A stretch of 39,263 bases of DNA, from positions 1 to 39,263 of the forward strand of contig JAGFJE010000688.1 in the NCBI GenBank assembly GCA_024103175.1, given 5' to 3'. A program made the translations under genes and the position numbers. Below the pieces are notes generated by a model. It was given only the letters and a program-made list of their open reading frames with translations. It was not told the DNA's origin and made no database searches. This document shows positions 8,067 to 16,397 of the stretch, piece after piece. Numbering within the stretch: the first letter of the stretch is position 1; every line of letters starts with the position of its first letter. The DNA is from Phaeodactylibacter sp. Its GTDB lineage: Bacteria > Bacteroidota > Bacteroidia > Chitinophagales > Saprospiraceae.

Positions 8067-10160
8067 ATGAACTGGCGGGAATTTCCGATGGCCCGCCTGG
8101 TGTTGCCACTTGTAGTGGGTATTGGTGTGGAAAGAGCGGGGCAGGAGTGGCTGCAGTGGGTGGCCTTAATCGCACTGGCCTGTCTTCTGGCCGTCCTGGC
8201 CTGGTGGCAGGGGCCCGGCCGGCGCTTTTCGCGGCGCTGGTGGTTCGGCCTTGCCCTCAATGCCTGGCTCTTCCTCCTGGGGTTGTTGCTGGCCCATTTT
8301 CACGACGAGCGCCGCCAGCCGGGCTATCTGCCTTCGGATACTGGAAAGGAAACCCTGGTCCTGGGTAAAGTGGCCGGACTGGAACCTGCCGCCGGCAAGC
8401 TCCGGTTACGGGTATCCGTGCACGCAGTGGCGGGCCCGACAGGGGAATTGCAGCCAGCCAGTGGGAACGTACTGGCTTACCTGGATATAACCGCTGCCAG
8501 CCGGGAGCTGCAGCCCGGAGATGTCCTCCTGCTGCATGCAGGGCTGCGGCCGGCCCCCGGCCCCCTCAACCCGAATGCCTTTGATTACCGGCGTTACCTC
8601 CACTACCGGAATGTACACTGCCAGGCGTTTGTCGATGAAGGGGGCTGGAAGCTCCTGGAGCACCGGCCCGGCCTGGCCAACCGCGCCCGTAAGCTGCGCC
8701 GCGCCTGCCTGCAGGTGTTGCGGCGCCACCTGCCCACCGGGAACGAGTATGCGGTAGCCTCCGCCCTCATCCTCGGATACAAGGCGGAGCTGCCTGATGA
8801 AACGCGCAATGCTTACGCCCACACCGGCGCTATGCACGTGCTGGCGGTGTCGGGCCTGCACGTCGGTATCATTCAGTTGCTGCTTTCCTTCCTGCTGGGG
8901 CTGGTGCGGCTGCCCTGGCGGTATTGGCCGTGGATGCGCCTGGCCCTGCTGCTGGCGGGCATCTGGGGGTTTGCGTTGCTGACGGGAGCGTCGCCCTCGG
9001 TCCTGCGCGCCGCCACCTTGTTCTCCTTTCTTTCCGCCGGGCAGGCCCTGAAACGCCATACCAATATCTACAACACCCTGGCCGCTTCAGCCTTTTTGCT
9101 GTTGTGCATCGACCCTTACCTTTTGTTTAACGTCGGTTTTCAGTTGTCCTACCTCGCTGTGCTGGCTATCGTGTACTTCCAACCGCTTTTTTACCGGCAG
9201 TGGTACATCGAAAACCGGGCCGGCGATTACCTGTGGAAGTTGTTTGCCGTTTCCCTGGCGGCCCAACTGGGGACGCTGCCCCTGAGCCTTTATTATTTCC
9301 ATCAATTCCCCCTTTACTTCTGGCTGTCCGGCCTGGTGGTCGTGCCGGCGGCGGCGATCATCCTGTCGTCGGGCCTGGCGCTCTTCGCCCTGCACCTGGT
9401 TCCGGTTCTGGGGATGGCTGCCGGCAAGCTGCTGTACGGCGCCACCTGGATGGTAAATGCCCTGGTCTTTCTGATCCGGGAAATTCCAGGCGGCCTGCTG
9501 GAAGGGTTCTGGATCGGGTGGGAAACGGCCCTGCTATTGTACCTGTGCATCCTTTGTATTATCCTGGCCAGGGAAACCCGGAATTTTAAATGGGCGTCGG
9601 GCGCGCTGGCCTTCCTGCTGGCAGTTGCCGCTATAAATGCCGGACGGGCGGTGGAAGTGTGCCATCAACGAGCCCTGGTGGTTTATCACATTCCCCGGAG
9701 CACTGCCATTGAAGTATTTGAAGGCCGTTCCGCCCGCCTGCTCTGCAGCGCGAGCCTCCCCGACAAGCAACTGGAGTACGCCGCCCTCAACCACCGCTGG
9801 TACCGGAGGGCTACATTGGATGCCCGCCGGGCGTTGTCCGGCAGTCAACAGGGGCAAGGTTGGTGGTACCGGCAGGGCGCCCTGCAGTACGGCCCGCACC
9901 GGCTGCTCGTGGTTCGGGACAGAACGATATTGCATGCCAAAGCGCGCCTTTCCATCGATGTGGCCCTTCTGTGTGACGGGGTGGATATGAAAGTGGCGGA
10001 ACTATGGGAACAAATGAACTTTAAGCTGCTCCTGATCGACGGCTCCAACCCGCCCTGGAAAGCCAGAAAGTGGAAGGAGGAAGCAAGGGCGTTGGGTGTG
10101 CCCTGCCATTATACCGGGGAGGATGGGGCGTGGGTGGGGGAGTGGGGGGGGGAGGAATGA
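8067..10160 (+). CDS. comEC: ComEC/Rec2-family DNA uptake channel
   Basis: 697 residues. An N-terminal membrane pair and an OB-like DUF4131 domain (about 1-200) precede the ComEC core with its signature HVLAVSGLHVGIIQLLLSF and GASPSVLRAATLF (about 250-320). Many further helices run to about residue 525. ComEC forms the inner-membrane channel that passes single-stranded DNA into the cell during natural transformation (family knowledge). The C-terminal ~160 residues sit where other ComECs carry a metallo-beta-lactamase-like nuclease, but I see no HxHxDH motif; the fold, if present, is degenerate (LLLIDGSNPPWKARKWKEEA). The stop codon lies inside a GGAATGA-type repeat. The ComEA-like gene follows in the same direction. 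Confidence 0.92.
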   Translation: MNWREFPMARLVLPLVVGIGVERAGQEWLQWVALIALACLLAVLAWWQGPGRRFSRRWWFGLALNAWLFLLGLLLAHFHDERRQPGYLPSDTGKETLVLGKVAGLEPAAGKLRLRVSVHAVAGPTGELQPASGNVLAYLDITAASRELQPGDVLLLHAGLRPAPGPLNPNAFDYRRYLHYRNVHCQAFVDEGGWKLLEHRPGLANRARKLRRACLQVLRRHLPTGNEYAVASALILGYKAELPDETRNAYAHTGAMHVLAVSGLHVGIIQLLLSFLLGLVRLPWRYWPWMRLALLLAGIWGFALLTGASPSVLRAATLFSFLSAGQALKRHTNIYNTLAASAFLLLCIDPYLLFNVGFQLSYLAVLAIVYFQPLFYRQWYIENRAGDYLWKLFAVSLAAQLGTLPLSLYYFHQFPLYFWLSGLVVVPAAAIILSSGLALFALHLVPVLGMAAGKLLYGATWMVNALVFLIREIPGGLLEGFWIGWETALLLYLCILCIILARETRNFKWASGALAFLLAVAAINAGRAVEVCHQRALVVYHIPRSTAIEVFEGRSARLLCSASLPDKQLEYAALNHRWYRRATLDARRALSGSQQGQGWWYRQGALQYGPHRLLVVRDRTILHAKARLSIDVALLCDGVDMKVAELWEQMNFKLLLIDGSNPPWKARKWKEEARALGVPCHYTGEDGAWVGEWGGEE

Positions 10161-10193
10161 GGGAATGAAGGAATGAGGGAATGAAGGAATGAA
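10153..10193. repeat. GGAATGA/GGGAATGA tandem repeat at the comEC 3' end
   Basis: Five units alternate GGAATGA and GGGAATGA. The comEC stop codon (TGA at 10158-10160) is the first unit's TGA. It is purine-rich in the sense direction. Confidence 0.9.
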
Positions 10194-10294
10194 TAGAGCG
10201 CTGTATGCATAGTAGGCGCTGTTCGGAATTCGGTGTTCGCAATTCGCCAGGGGGATAGTAAACAAATACCTGACACCACAAAATCCTAAAAAAT

Positions 10295-11470
10295 ATGAAG
10301 TCTTTTTTCCAGGAGTATTTCTATTACAGCCGTGCGGAGCGCAATGGCGCCTTCATACTTGCCCTGCTTTGCCTGGGGTTGTTCCTCCTTCCAAAGGTGT
10401 ATCCTCATTTGGTTGGAGGTACTGGCGCTGGTTATGAACAGTACCAGGACGAGGCGCTTGCCTTTTTTAAGGCCCTACAGGCGGTTGACAGTTCGCATCA
10501 GCCATTAGCTGGCCAGCTGTTCTACTTTGACCCGAATACCATTTCCCTGGACAGCCTGCTGCTGCTGGGGCTGCCGCCAAAAACGGCAGGCACCGTCATA
10601 CGGTACCGGGATAAGGTGGGCCCTTTTTACCGGGCGGAGGACCTTCGGAAGGTCTATACCCTGGCTGAGGAGGACTACCGCCGGCTGGCGCCTTACGTGC
10701 GCCTGGCTGAACCACCATCTCCTGCTGCGCTGCGGGTAAAACTGGAGTGGGAGCAGGAAAACAGCCCTTCTCTTCAGCCTTTCCCCTTCGATCCCAATAC
10801 CGCCACTGCAGAAGAACTGAACCGCCTCGGCCTGCCGGAGCGCCTGGCCGGGAACATCCTCAAGTACCGGGAAAAGGGAGGCCGGTTTCGGAAGCCGGAT
10901 GCGTTGAAAAAGATCTATGGTATGGATGAGGATACTTACCGGGCCCTGGAGCCGTTCATTCAGGTTGAAGAGAAAGGCCCGCCGGCAAGGGAAGAACCCG
11001 CATTAGCTGAAGATATTCCGGAGGCTTACGGCCATGCGCCTGCGCCTCTGGCCATCGACATCAATACAGCAAGTGAAGAAGAATGGCGGCAACTCTACGG
11101 TATTGGCCCTGGCTACGCCCGCCGCATCGTGCGCTTCCGGGAAAAACTGGGCGGATTTGCCCGCATCGAACAAGTAGGGGAAACCTACGGCTTGCCAGAC
11201 AGCACTTTTCAGAAGATACGGCCTCAATTGCTGATCTCTCCGCCTTTCCGCAGGCTGAATATCAATACGGCGGATGCTCAAACGCTGAAGGCGCATCCGT
11301 ATCTGGACTGGCGGATGGCCAACGCTATCGTCAACTACCGTGTGCACCACGGGCCGTTTAAGGACATTGAAGCGTTGCGGAAGGTGAAGGCCTTGCCGGC
11401 GGAGGTGGTGGAAAGGCTTGGGCCTTACCTGGAGTGGGATGGAAAAAGGAATGAGGGAATGAAGGAATGA
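10295..11470 (+). CDS. ComEA-like helix-hairpin-helix DNA-binding protein
   Basis: 391 residues. A membrane helix lies at about 19-38 (FILALLCLGLFLLPKVYPHL), with the rest outside. Four helix-hairpin-helix repeats follow, each opening with (F/I/L)D/N-x-NTA-type turns: FDPNTISLDSLLLLGLP, FDPNTATAEELNRLGLP, IDINTASEEEWRQLYGIG and LNINTADAQTLKAHPYL. Each continues with a 'RYR-x-K-x-GPF' hairpin. ComEA binds incoming double-stranded DNA and hands it to ComEC, which is the gene directly upstream. Most ComEA proteins have one or two HhH motifs; four is the larger Bacteroidota form. The last residues (KRNEGMKE) are encoded by the boundary repeat. Confidence 0.9.
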   Translation: MKSFFQEYFYYSRAERNGAFILALLCLGLFLLPKVYPHLVGGTGAGYEQYQDEALAFFKALQAVDSSHQPLAGQLFYFDPNTISLDSLLLLGLPPKTAGTVIRYRDKVGPFYRAEDLRKVYTLAEEDYRRLAPYVRLAEPPSPAALRVKLEWEQENSPSLQPFPFDPNTATAEELNRLGLPERLAGNILKYREKGGRFRKPDALKKIYGMDEDTYRALEPFIQVEEKGPPAREEPALAEDIPEAYGHAPAPLAIDINTASEEEWRQLYGIGPGYARRIVRFREKLGGFARIEQVGETYGLPDSTFQKIRPQLLISPPFRRLNINTADAQTLKAHPYLDWRMANAIVNYRVHHGPFKDIEALRKVKALPAEVVERLGPYLEWDGKRNEGMKE

Positions 11471-11478
11471 AGGAATGA
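11447..11478. repeat. GGAATGA tandem repeat forming the gene's 3' end
   Basis: Four GGAATGA/GGGAATGA units encode the last codons and the stop of the HhH gene and continue a few bases beyond it. Same unit as at 10153-10193 and 17948-17997. Confidence 0.9.
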
Positions 11479-11488
11479 TTATTTGGAC

Positions 11489-11529
11489 ATTCATTCCTTC
11501 AATCCTTCAATCCTTCAATCCTTCAATCC
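11489..11529. repeat. CCTTCAAT tandem repeat at the 3' end of the phosphoesterase gene
   Basis: Four to five units of TTCAATCC (GGATTGAA in the sense of the minus-strand gene). Together with the neighbouring GGAATGA repeat it fills the gap between two convergent genes, each gene having its own repeat in its own sense orientation. Confidence 0.9.
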
Positions 11530-11535
11530 TTTCTT

Positions 11536-12762
11536 TTACGCGTGCCTCAGCTCCACCACGGTCACCTCCGGCAGGATGCCCACCCGGCCCGGGTAGCCCA
11601 GGTAGCCCAGCCCCCGGTTGACGTAGAGGTACTGGTCTTTTTCCCGGTACAAGCCGGCCCAGTTTTTATAAACGTACTTGATGGGGCTCCACTTGATCCA
11701 GCCGGGGATCTCAACGCCGAACTGCATGCCGTGGGTGTGGCCGGAGAAGGTGAGGGTGATGTCGGAGTAGTCTTTGGTCACCTGGTCCTCCCAGTGCGTG
11801 GGGTCGTGGGAGAGGAGGAGCTTCAGGGGCGCCTCTTCCGAGCCTTCGTAGGCCTTTTTCAGGTCGCCGTATTTGGGGAAGCGGGGGTGGGCCGAGTAGT
11901 TCTCCACACCCAGCACAGCCACTTTCTCACCGTTGACCTCTACGAGGCGGTTTTCGTTGAGGAGGAGGTCCCAGCCCATCTGGCGGTGGGCGTTTTTCAG
12001 GTCCTCGAGGTTCTGCTCTTTATCCTCGGGGCGGTCCCAGCGGTGGTAGTCGCCGTAGTCGTGGTTGCCGAGTACGGAGTAGACTCCGTGTTTGGCCTTT
12101 ATGCCGCCGAAGATATCAATAAACGGCTCCACCTCTTTGGCGATGCTGTTGACCAGGTCGCCGGTGAAGAATACCAGGTCGGCCTTTTGCTGGTTGATGA
12201 GGCGGATGGCGTTTTCTACCGGCTCCTTGAGCAGGAAGCTGCCGGAGTGGATATCGGAGATCTGCACGATGCGCAGCCCATCGAGGGCTTTCGGCAGGTT
12301 TTTCACGTGCACGACTTCCTTAAATAAGGTATACCGGTAGGGGTTGCGGATCATCCCGTAGAGCAAGGAGACAAAGGGGATACCTCCCATAAAAAGGCTC
12401 ATCTGGGCGACGAAACGGGAGCGGCTGGCGTTGTAACCGGCCGTGCCCGCAAAGTGGTTATAGGCCACCAGGGCCACCCGGCGCAGGTCATCGATGAACA
12501 GGACGCTGACTACCAGTATCTTGGATATATAAATGATGAAGAACAGGGTGCGGATCACCGTCAGGAAATTCTTGTTGACCCCGTCGGCCATTTCATTGGC
12601 AGAAGCCAGCATCCAGGCGGCCAGGGCAATGGGCGCCAGCCAGTGGAAGGAATAGGCCAGGGTGCGCAGCAGGGTTGGCCACCCGTTGGCCAGGGTACGT
12701 ACCGCCTGAAAGGCATACCAATCCAGCAGTAAGACAAGTAAAAGAGTAATGAGCAGGCGCAT
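11536..12762 (-). CDS. Membrane-anchored metallophosphoesterase (YkuE/LpxG-like)
   Basis: 408 residues from the ATG at 12762; a GTG at 12831 would add 23 residues before the first helix. About four membrane helices occupy residues 1-150. The cytosol-facing or periplasmic calcineurin-like domain starts at LDGLRIVQISDIHSG. All metal motifs are present: D-x-H (SDIHSG), GDLVN, GNHDYGD, SHDP, and GHTHGMQFG. Relatives hydrolyse lipid pyrophosphates (UDP-diacylglucosamine in LpxG) or other phosphodiesters; which applies here cannot be told. The LpxG-like reading fits the KDO synthase (kdsA) 1.2 kb away, but lies in a separate transcript. Convergent with the HhH gene. Confidence 0.88.
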   Translation of the reverse strand: MRLLITLLLVLLLDWYAFQAVRTLANGWPTLLRTLAYSFHWLAPIALAAWMLASANEMADGVNKNFLTVIRTLFFIIYISKILVVSVLFIDDLRRVALVAYNHFAGTAGYNASRSRFVAQMSLFMGGIPFVSLLYGMIRNPYRYTLFKEVVHVKNLPKALDGLRIVQISDIHSGSFLLKEPVENAIRLINQQKADLVFFTGDLVNSIAKEVEPFIDIFGGIKAKHGVYSVLGNHDYGDYHRWDRPEDKEQNLEDLKNAHRQMGWDLLLNENRLVEVNGEKVAVLGVENYSAHPRFPKYGDLKKAYEGSEEAPLKLLLSHDPTHWEDQVTKDYSDITLTFSGHTHGMQFGVEIPGWIKWSPIKYVYKNWAGLYREKDQYLYVNRGLGYLGYPGRVGILPEVTVVELRHA

Positions 12763-13134
12763 GGGCTGATAAATGGTTGAAAAAAACTCTTTGTCCGGTT
12801 TGGGCAAAGAGGTATTAAATGTAAAGTCCACTACAGCTTATAAATGCCATGAAAGGGGAATTGGTTGTGTCGCTTCGGAAAAAGTTGGTTCTGAGCAGAA
12901 AATAGCAGTTCTCGTTTTAGGCCGCTAAAATTTTCCAAAAGGTGTAACCGTTTCAGGAAAAACCGGATCATAGGAAAGTGGAAATTTGATTTCTCTTTTC
13001 CGGCGCAGGGCATAGAAAATTCTGAGGATAGGAGAAAGGCGGAAAAGACCTAAAGGGTGGACAAGGTTTTTGAAATAAAATTTCGAGATGACAAAAATCA
13101 GTGCCACATAACCGAATAAAATTTTACCATAGGC
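12763..13134. other. Intergenic region, AT-richer, no gene seen
   Basis: It contains upstream sequence of the phosphoesterase (minus). Short open frames on the minus strand are not convincing: no homology that I recognise and no start context. The plus-strand promoter begins at its right end. Confidence 0.4.
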
Positions 13135-13165
13135 TTGAATTCTATACTGAAACGGCCTAAATTTG
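13135..13165 (+). promoter_or_regulatory. Bacteroidota-type promoter for the barrel protein
   Basis: TTG (13135-13137), 20 nt, then TAAATTTG (13158-13165), an exact match to the -7 consensus TAnnTTTG with a TTG at the -33 position. The same spacing occurs at the HU promoter. It places transcription start near 13171 and supports the ATG at 13243. Confidence 0.7.
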
Positions 13166-13242
13166 GAGTCCCGTTCCGACAATGGTTTAATAAAACCAGA
13201 GGGGAGCCCGAATCATACAAAAACCAGAAAAAGCGAAATTCC

Positions 13243-13809
13243 ATGAAAAGAATGATGATCCTTACGGCCTTGCTGGTGTTGAGTTTTTCCAGTGCGAATG
13301 CCCAAACGATATTTAAGAAAGGCGACATCGAGTTTGCCGCCGGTATGGGCATTTTCCCCACCTTTGCCAAAGATGACGCCGCTATTGTCGTCCCTCCCCT
13401 CAGCGCCCGGCTCCATATTCGGGCCCTTCCCAACTTCAGCCTGGGAGCTTATGCGGCCTATTCCTCATCCGAAGCCCATCAGGTGGGCCTGCCGGGCGGC
13501 GCCGTCCGGGATGTGGACAACGAATTCTACCTCTTCGGCCTGCGGGCGGCCGCCCATACCAACCGCCTGGATAACTGGGATATTTACGGTGGCGCCATGC
13601 TGGGGTACAACGTCCCCAAGGTAAACAACACCCTTACCAAAGAGAAAAGCGAAATAGAGGGCCCGGTATTCAGCCGGCCGGCGGAGAATGAATTTACTTA
13701 TAGCGCCTTTGTCGGCGCCACTTATTTCCCCGTAAAGAACCTGGGCCTGTTTGCTGAGGTGGGATACGGTATTTCCATCTTAAACCTGGGCGTAAGCGTG
13801 AAGCTTTAA
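13243..13809 (+). CDS. Outer-membrane beta-barrel protein
   Basis: 188 residues from the ATG at 13243. The longer open frame from 13135 is excluded because it would start upstream of the predicted transcription start. A signal peptide is visible (MKRMMILTALLVLSFSSANA, cut before QTIF). The mature part alternates hydrophobic and polar residues as in 8-stranded porin-like barrels, with aromatic girdles (EFAAGMGIFPTF, FSLGAYAAYSSS, WDIYGGAMLGYN, LGLFAEVGYGISILNLGVSVKL in shorter pieces). It ends in a hydrophobic strand suitable for BAM insertion. Its ligand or role is unknown. It is monocistronic. Confidence 0.82.
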   Translation: MKRMMILTALLVLSFSSANAQTIFKKGDIEFAAGMGIFPTFAKDDAAIVVPPLSARLHIRALPNFSLGAYAAYSSSEAHQVGLPGGAVRDVDNEFYLFGLRAAAHTNRLDNWDIYGGAMLGYNVPKVNNTLTKEKSEIEGPVFSRPAENEFTYSAFVGATYFPVKNLGLFAEVGYGISILNLGVSVKL

Positions 13810-13949
13810 CGACGGCTATTCGTGAATAACAGGGGCGTGTTCGTGTTCGGGGTGTACGGTGTACGAGGGTTTCCAACATCGAATGGTAGCCGGAATAACT
13901 TGTAAAAACCTCAGATAGGCGATACTTTGCGGAAAAAAAAGAACAGGCC

Positions 13950-14768
13950 ATGAATGTAAAGCAGATACCCCGTCTGAAAAACCTGGATAGCGGCAACTTT
14001 TTACTCATTGCCGGCCCTTGCGCCATCGAAGGAGAGGATATCGCCTATGAGATCGCGGATCATGTGCACGCGGTGTGCAGCCGCCTGAAGATCCCTTACA
14101 TCTTCAAAGGGTCGTACCGAAAGGCCAACCGGTCGCGGCTGGATTCCTTCACCAGCATCGGCGATGAAAAGGCGCTGAACATCCTGAAGGCCATCGGCGA
14201 GCAATACGACATTCCGGTAACGACTGATATCCACGCCGACGAAGAGGCGGCAATGGCCGCCGAATTTGTGGACATTCTGCAGATCCCCGCTTTTTTGTGC
14301 CGGCAGACCAGCCTGCTCGCCGCCGCCGCAGAGACCGGCAAGGTGGTTAATATCAAGAAGGGGCAGTTCCTCAGCCCCGAGGCTATGCGCTTTGCCATGG
14401 ATAAGGTCCTGGAGTCGGGCAACGACAAGGTGATCCTGACCGAGCGCGGCACCACCTTCGGTTACCAGGACCTGGTGATCGATTACCGGGGAATCCCTAC
14501 CATGCAGTCCTTCGGCGCAACAGTGGTGCTGGACTGCACCCACTCGCTGCAGCAGCCCAACCAGGCCAGCGGGGTCACCGGCGGGCGCCCGGCCCTCATC
14601 GGGGCGGTGGCGCGAGCCGGCATCGCCGTAGGGGCCGACGGCCTGTTCATCGAAACCCACCCGCGGCCTTCCGAGGCCCGGTCCGACGGCGCCAATATGC
14701 TGCCCATGGAGCGGCTGGAGCCCTTGCTGGAACAACTGGTGCGGATAAGGGAGGCGGTGGTCCGTTGA
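13950..14768 (+). CDS. kdsA: 3-deoxy-8-phosphooctulonate synthase (KDO-8-P synthase)
   Basis: 272 residues, normal length. It condenses phosphoenolpyruvate with arabinose-5-phosphate to make KDO-8-P for lipopolysaccharide core synthesis in the cytoplasm. Motifs: LLIAGPCAIEGEDIAYE at the start, FKGSYRKANRSR (PEP/A5P binding), TDIHADEEA, DILQIPAFLCRQT, NIKKGQFLSP, ERGTTFGY, DCTHSLQQPN and FIETHPRPSEARSDGANMLP. The Cys in AGPCA marks the metal-dependent class rather than the E. coli Asn type. TACTTTG shortly before the start resembles a -7 box with one base missing. The gene is followed by an inverted repeat and a long CAATCAAC-type repeat. Confidence 0.96.
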   Translation: MNVKQIPRLKNLDSGNFLLIAGPCAIEGEDIAYEIADHVHAVCSRLKIPYIFKGSYRKANRSRLDSFTSIGDEKALNILKAIGEQYDIPVTTDIHADEEAAMAAEFVDILQIPAFLCRQTSLLAAAAETGKVVNIKKGQFLSPEAMRFAMDKVLESGNDKVILTERGTTFGYQDLVIDYRGIPTMQSFGATVVLDCTHSLQQPNQASGVTGGRPALIGAVARAGIAVGADGLFIETHPRPSEARSDGANMLPMERLEPLLEQLVRIREAVVR

Positions 14769-14832
14769 TCCGTGATTGAATGATTGGCTCGTGCCGGGCT
14801 TGGTTGGTTGGTTAATTGGTGGGAGGCCGGGA

Positions 14833-14924
14833 ACCAACCCAATCAACTCAATCAACCCAATCAACCCAATCAACCCAATCAACGAATCAACCCAATCAAC
14901 GAATCAACCCAATCAACGAACCAA
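14833..14924. repeat. Long CCAATCAA tandem repeat
   Basis: About 11 imperfect units of 7-8 nt (AACCCAATC / AACGAATC) in 92 bp. It lies between kdsA and the next gene and is the longest of the boundary repeats here. Confidence 0.9.
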
Positions 14925-15065
14925 CGCCCCCCCTCCTACCAGGCAGCGTTTTGCCCCTTTAGGGAATCTTTTAGATATAAAGAGAGTTTTAAATACAACC
15001 TACATGGCCTTGACCGGCTCTTGAAAGAAAGAAAAGTACTTGTAATTATTATTCATAAACTAAAA

Positions 15066-15071
15066 AGGAGG
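15066..15071 (+). promoter_or_regulatory. Perfect Shine-Dalgarno AGGAGG
   Basis: AGGAGG lies 6 nt before the ATG at 15078. Strong Shine-Dalgarno sequences are unusual in Bacteroidota and nearly absent elsewhere in this window, so this gene's translation start is special. It fixes the start against the longer open frame that begins at 14784. Confidence 0.75.
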
Positions 15072-15077
15072 CAGCCT

Positions 15078-15524
15078 ATGAGAAACTTTATACAAAAATC
15101 TTTTACTCTTACCGTCCTCCTATTGTTCGTAAGCTTCATAACCTATGGGCAAGAGGTGGAAAAAACACTGGTAAAATCCTTCAACTTGCAGGGGAACCAG
15201 ATAGTTGCACTCCAGATGGATGGCCCTATTGTGGTAAAAACCTGGAACAACAACTTCCTCCGGGTGCAGATGCAGGTGACCCTGAAAGAAGGTAGCGAAG
15301 CGCTTCTCAAATCTCTGGTACAGGCGGGCCGTTACAACCTCCGCTACGAGATCGACGGTGAAGCCTACAAAGTGCTGGCCCCGCAACTCGGCCTTGTAGT
15401 CAAAGTGGGGGGCAAACCGCTGGAGGACACCGTGTCCTACATCGTATATGCCCCTGAAAATGTGCTCGTGAAAGTACCGGACGGCAAGAGTGCAGGAGGA
15501 GCCGATGTGTCCTCCTCCCTGTAA
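15078..15524 (+). CDS. Small secreted hypothetical protein
   Basis: 148 residues. Signal peptide MRNFIQKSFTLTVLLLFVSF, cut near TYGQ. The mature domain reads VEKTLVKSFNLQGNQIVALQ, then IVVKTWNNNFLRVQMQVTL, GRYNLRYEIDG, and YIVYAPENVLVKV. It is homologous in layout to the next gene (15699-16397): both have VKT, a W-N/A-N-N pair, Q-A/E-GRYN and a final (Y)I-x-x-P-E-x segment. This resembles DUF4097/adhesin-head type beta-strand domains (inference). It has a perfect Shine-Dalgarno, and a strong terminator follows at 15552. The role is unknown, perhaps at the cell surface or in the periplasm. Confidence 0.85.
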   Translation: MRNFIQKSFTLTVLLLFVSFITYGQEVEKTLVKSFNLQGNQIVALQMDGPIVVKTWNNNFLRVQMQVTLKEGSEALLKSLVQAGRYNLRYEIDGEAYKVLAPQLGLVVKVGGKPLEDTVSYIVYAPENVLVKVPDGKSAGGADVSSSL

Positions 15525-15551
15525 ACAACTTTTGATAGGAGCGAACGTTAT

Positions 15552-15594
15552 AAGGGTGTAATGCTAAGCGATAGCATTACACCTTTATTATTTT
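15552..15594 (+). terminator. Intrinsic terminator
   Basis: A 15-bp stem AAGGGTGTAATGCTA / TAGCATTACACCTTT (one G-U pair) with loop AGCGA is followed by ATTATTTT. It ends the 15078-15524 transcript. Confidence 0.85.
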
Positions 15595-15698
15595 CGGACG
15601 GGCTACCCCGGCATTTACCGGGATCAGCCGGGCAAGCTTTAGGTGGCCCGTAATCATAACGGAAATAAGCCTGGCAATTGCCTTTACCTTAAACTACC

Positions 15699-16397
15699 AT
15701 GCCTGTACTGAACCTGAAGAACATCATGAGGATCATCGTTTTGCTGGCCGCCTCCCTGCTGGCCGGCGCTCCTGCCCACGCCCAATTGGTCAAGACCATT
15801 TATCAGACTTTCGAAGTGCCGGACAGTACGACTACGGTTTTTTTTGAGATCTATGAAAATGATTCCCTGGAAGTGGTTCCGTGGGCCGGCAATACCATTA
15901 TGACGGAGAGTAACGTCAAAATGTACTACGTTTCCCGCGGGGTATTCGACTACCTGCTGGAGCAGGGGCGCTATAACTTCGAGGCGGTTGAGGATGGCGA
16001 AAAGCTGGCGCTGTCCTCTGTCAAGGAAAGGCGGTTGCAGGTCAAGCTTGGCAATGGTGAGCCGCAAGATCCCGAGAGCGAGAAGAAAAGTTACGAGTAC
16101 GATAAAGGAAAAGAAAATGAAAAGGTGACGATCCGCATTTACATTCCGGATGAGTTCACCCGATCTTCGCCGGTATCCTGGTCCCGCCCCCGCGAAGAGC
16201 GCAGCGAAGAGCGCATCGGCGCTTACCGTCCCCGGAAAAAGCTGAACCGGGAAGCCGGCGATGTGGCCGATGAACTTCGGGAGGCCATTCCCGAAATACC
16301 GAAGGATACTGTTGAGGAGAAGATCCTGCTGCCCATGCCCGATTCTACCTGGAGGCGCCAGCCGGGGCTCCAGGAAAAAACAAAGAACCAAAAGTAG
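15699..16397 (+). CDS. Secreted hypothetical protein, paralogue of its neighbour
   Basis: 232 residues; the ATG at 15699 precedes the signal peptide (IMRIIVLLAASLLAGAPAHA, cut before QLVK). A start at the internal ATG 15726 is equally possible. The first domain parallels the upstream gene (LVKTIYQTFEVPDSTTTVFF, LEVVPWAGNTIM, LLEQGRYNFEAVEDG, VTIRIYIPDEF). It then has a charged, Arg/Glu-rich tail that the shorter paralogue lacks. Its last base is shared with the GTG start of the FAD dehydrogenase (TAGTG), so the two are translationally coupled. The function is unknown. Confidence 0.83.
   Translation: MPVLNLKNIMRIIVLLAASLLAGAPAHAQLVKTIYQTFEVPDSTTTVFFEIYENDSLEVVPWAGNTIMTESNVKMYYVSRGVFDYLLEQGRYNFEAVEDGEKLALSSVKERRLQVKLGNGEPQDPESEKKSYEYDKGKENEKVTIRIYIPDEFTRSSPVSWSRPREERSEERIGAYRPRKKLNREAGDVADELREAIPEIPKDTVEEKILLPMPDSTWRRQPGLQEKTKNQK

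Larger units (their letters stand above)
14769..15077. other. Intergenic region with hairpin and long repeat
   Basis: Just after kdsA, GGTTGGTT (14806-14813) pairs with AACCAACC (14832-14839), then the 14833-14924 tandem repeat begins. The remainder to 15061 has no clear promoter match but must carry the start signals of the next gene. Confidence 0.5.

Noticed and set aside
12925..13182. An 85-codon minus-strand frame upstream of the phosphoesterase
   Set aside because: It overlaps the predicted promoter of the plus-strand barrel gene and shows no recognisable protein pattern.
14784..15077. Extended N-terminus of the secreted protein at 15078
   Set aside because: It is a translation of the CCAATCAA repeat (Asn/Pro/Gln-rich); a perfect Shine-Dalgarno and a signal peptide support 15078.
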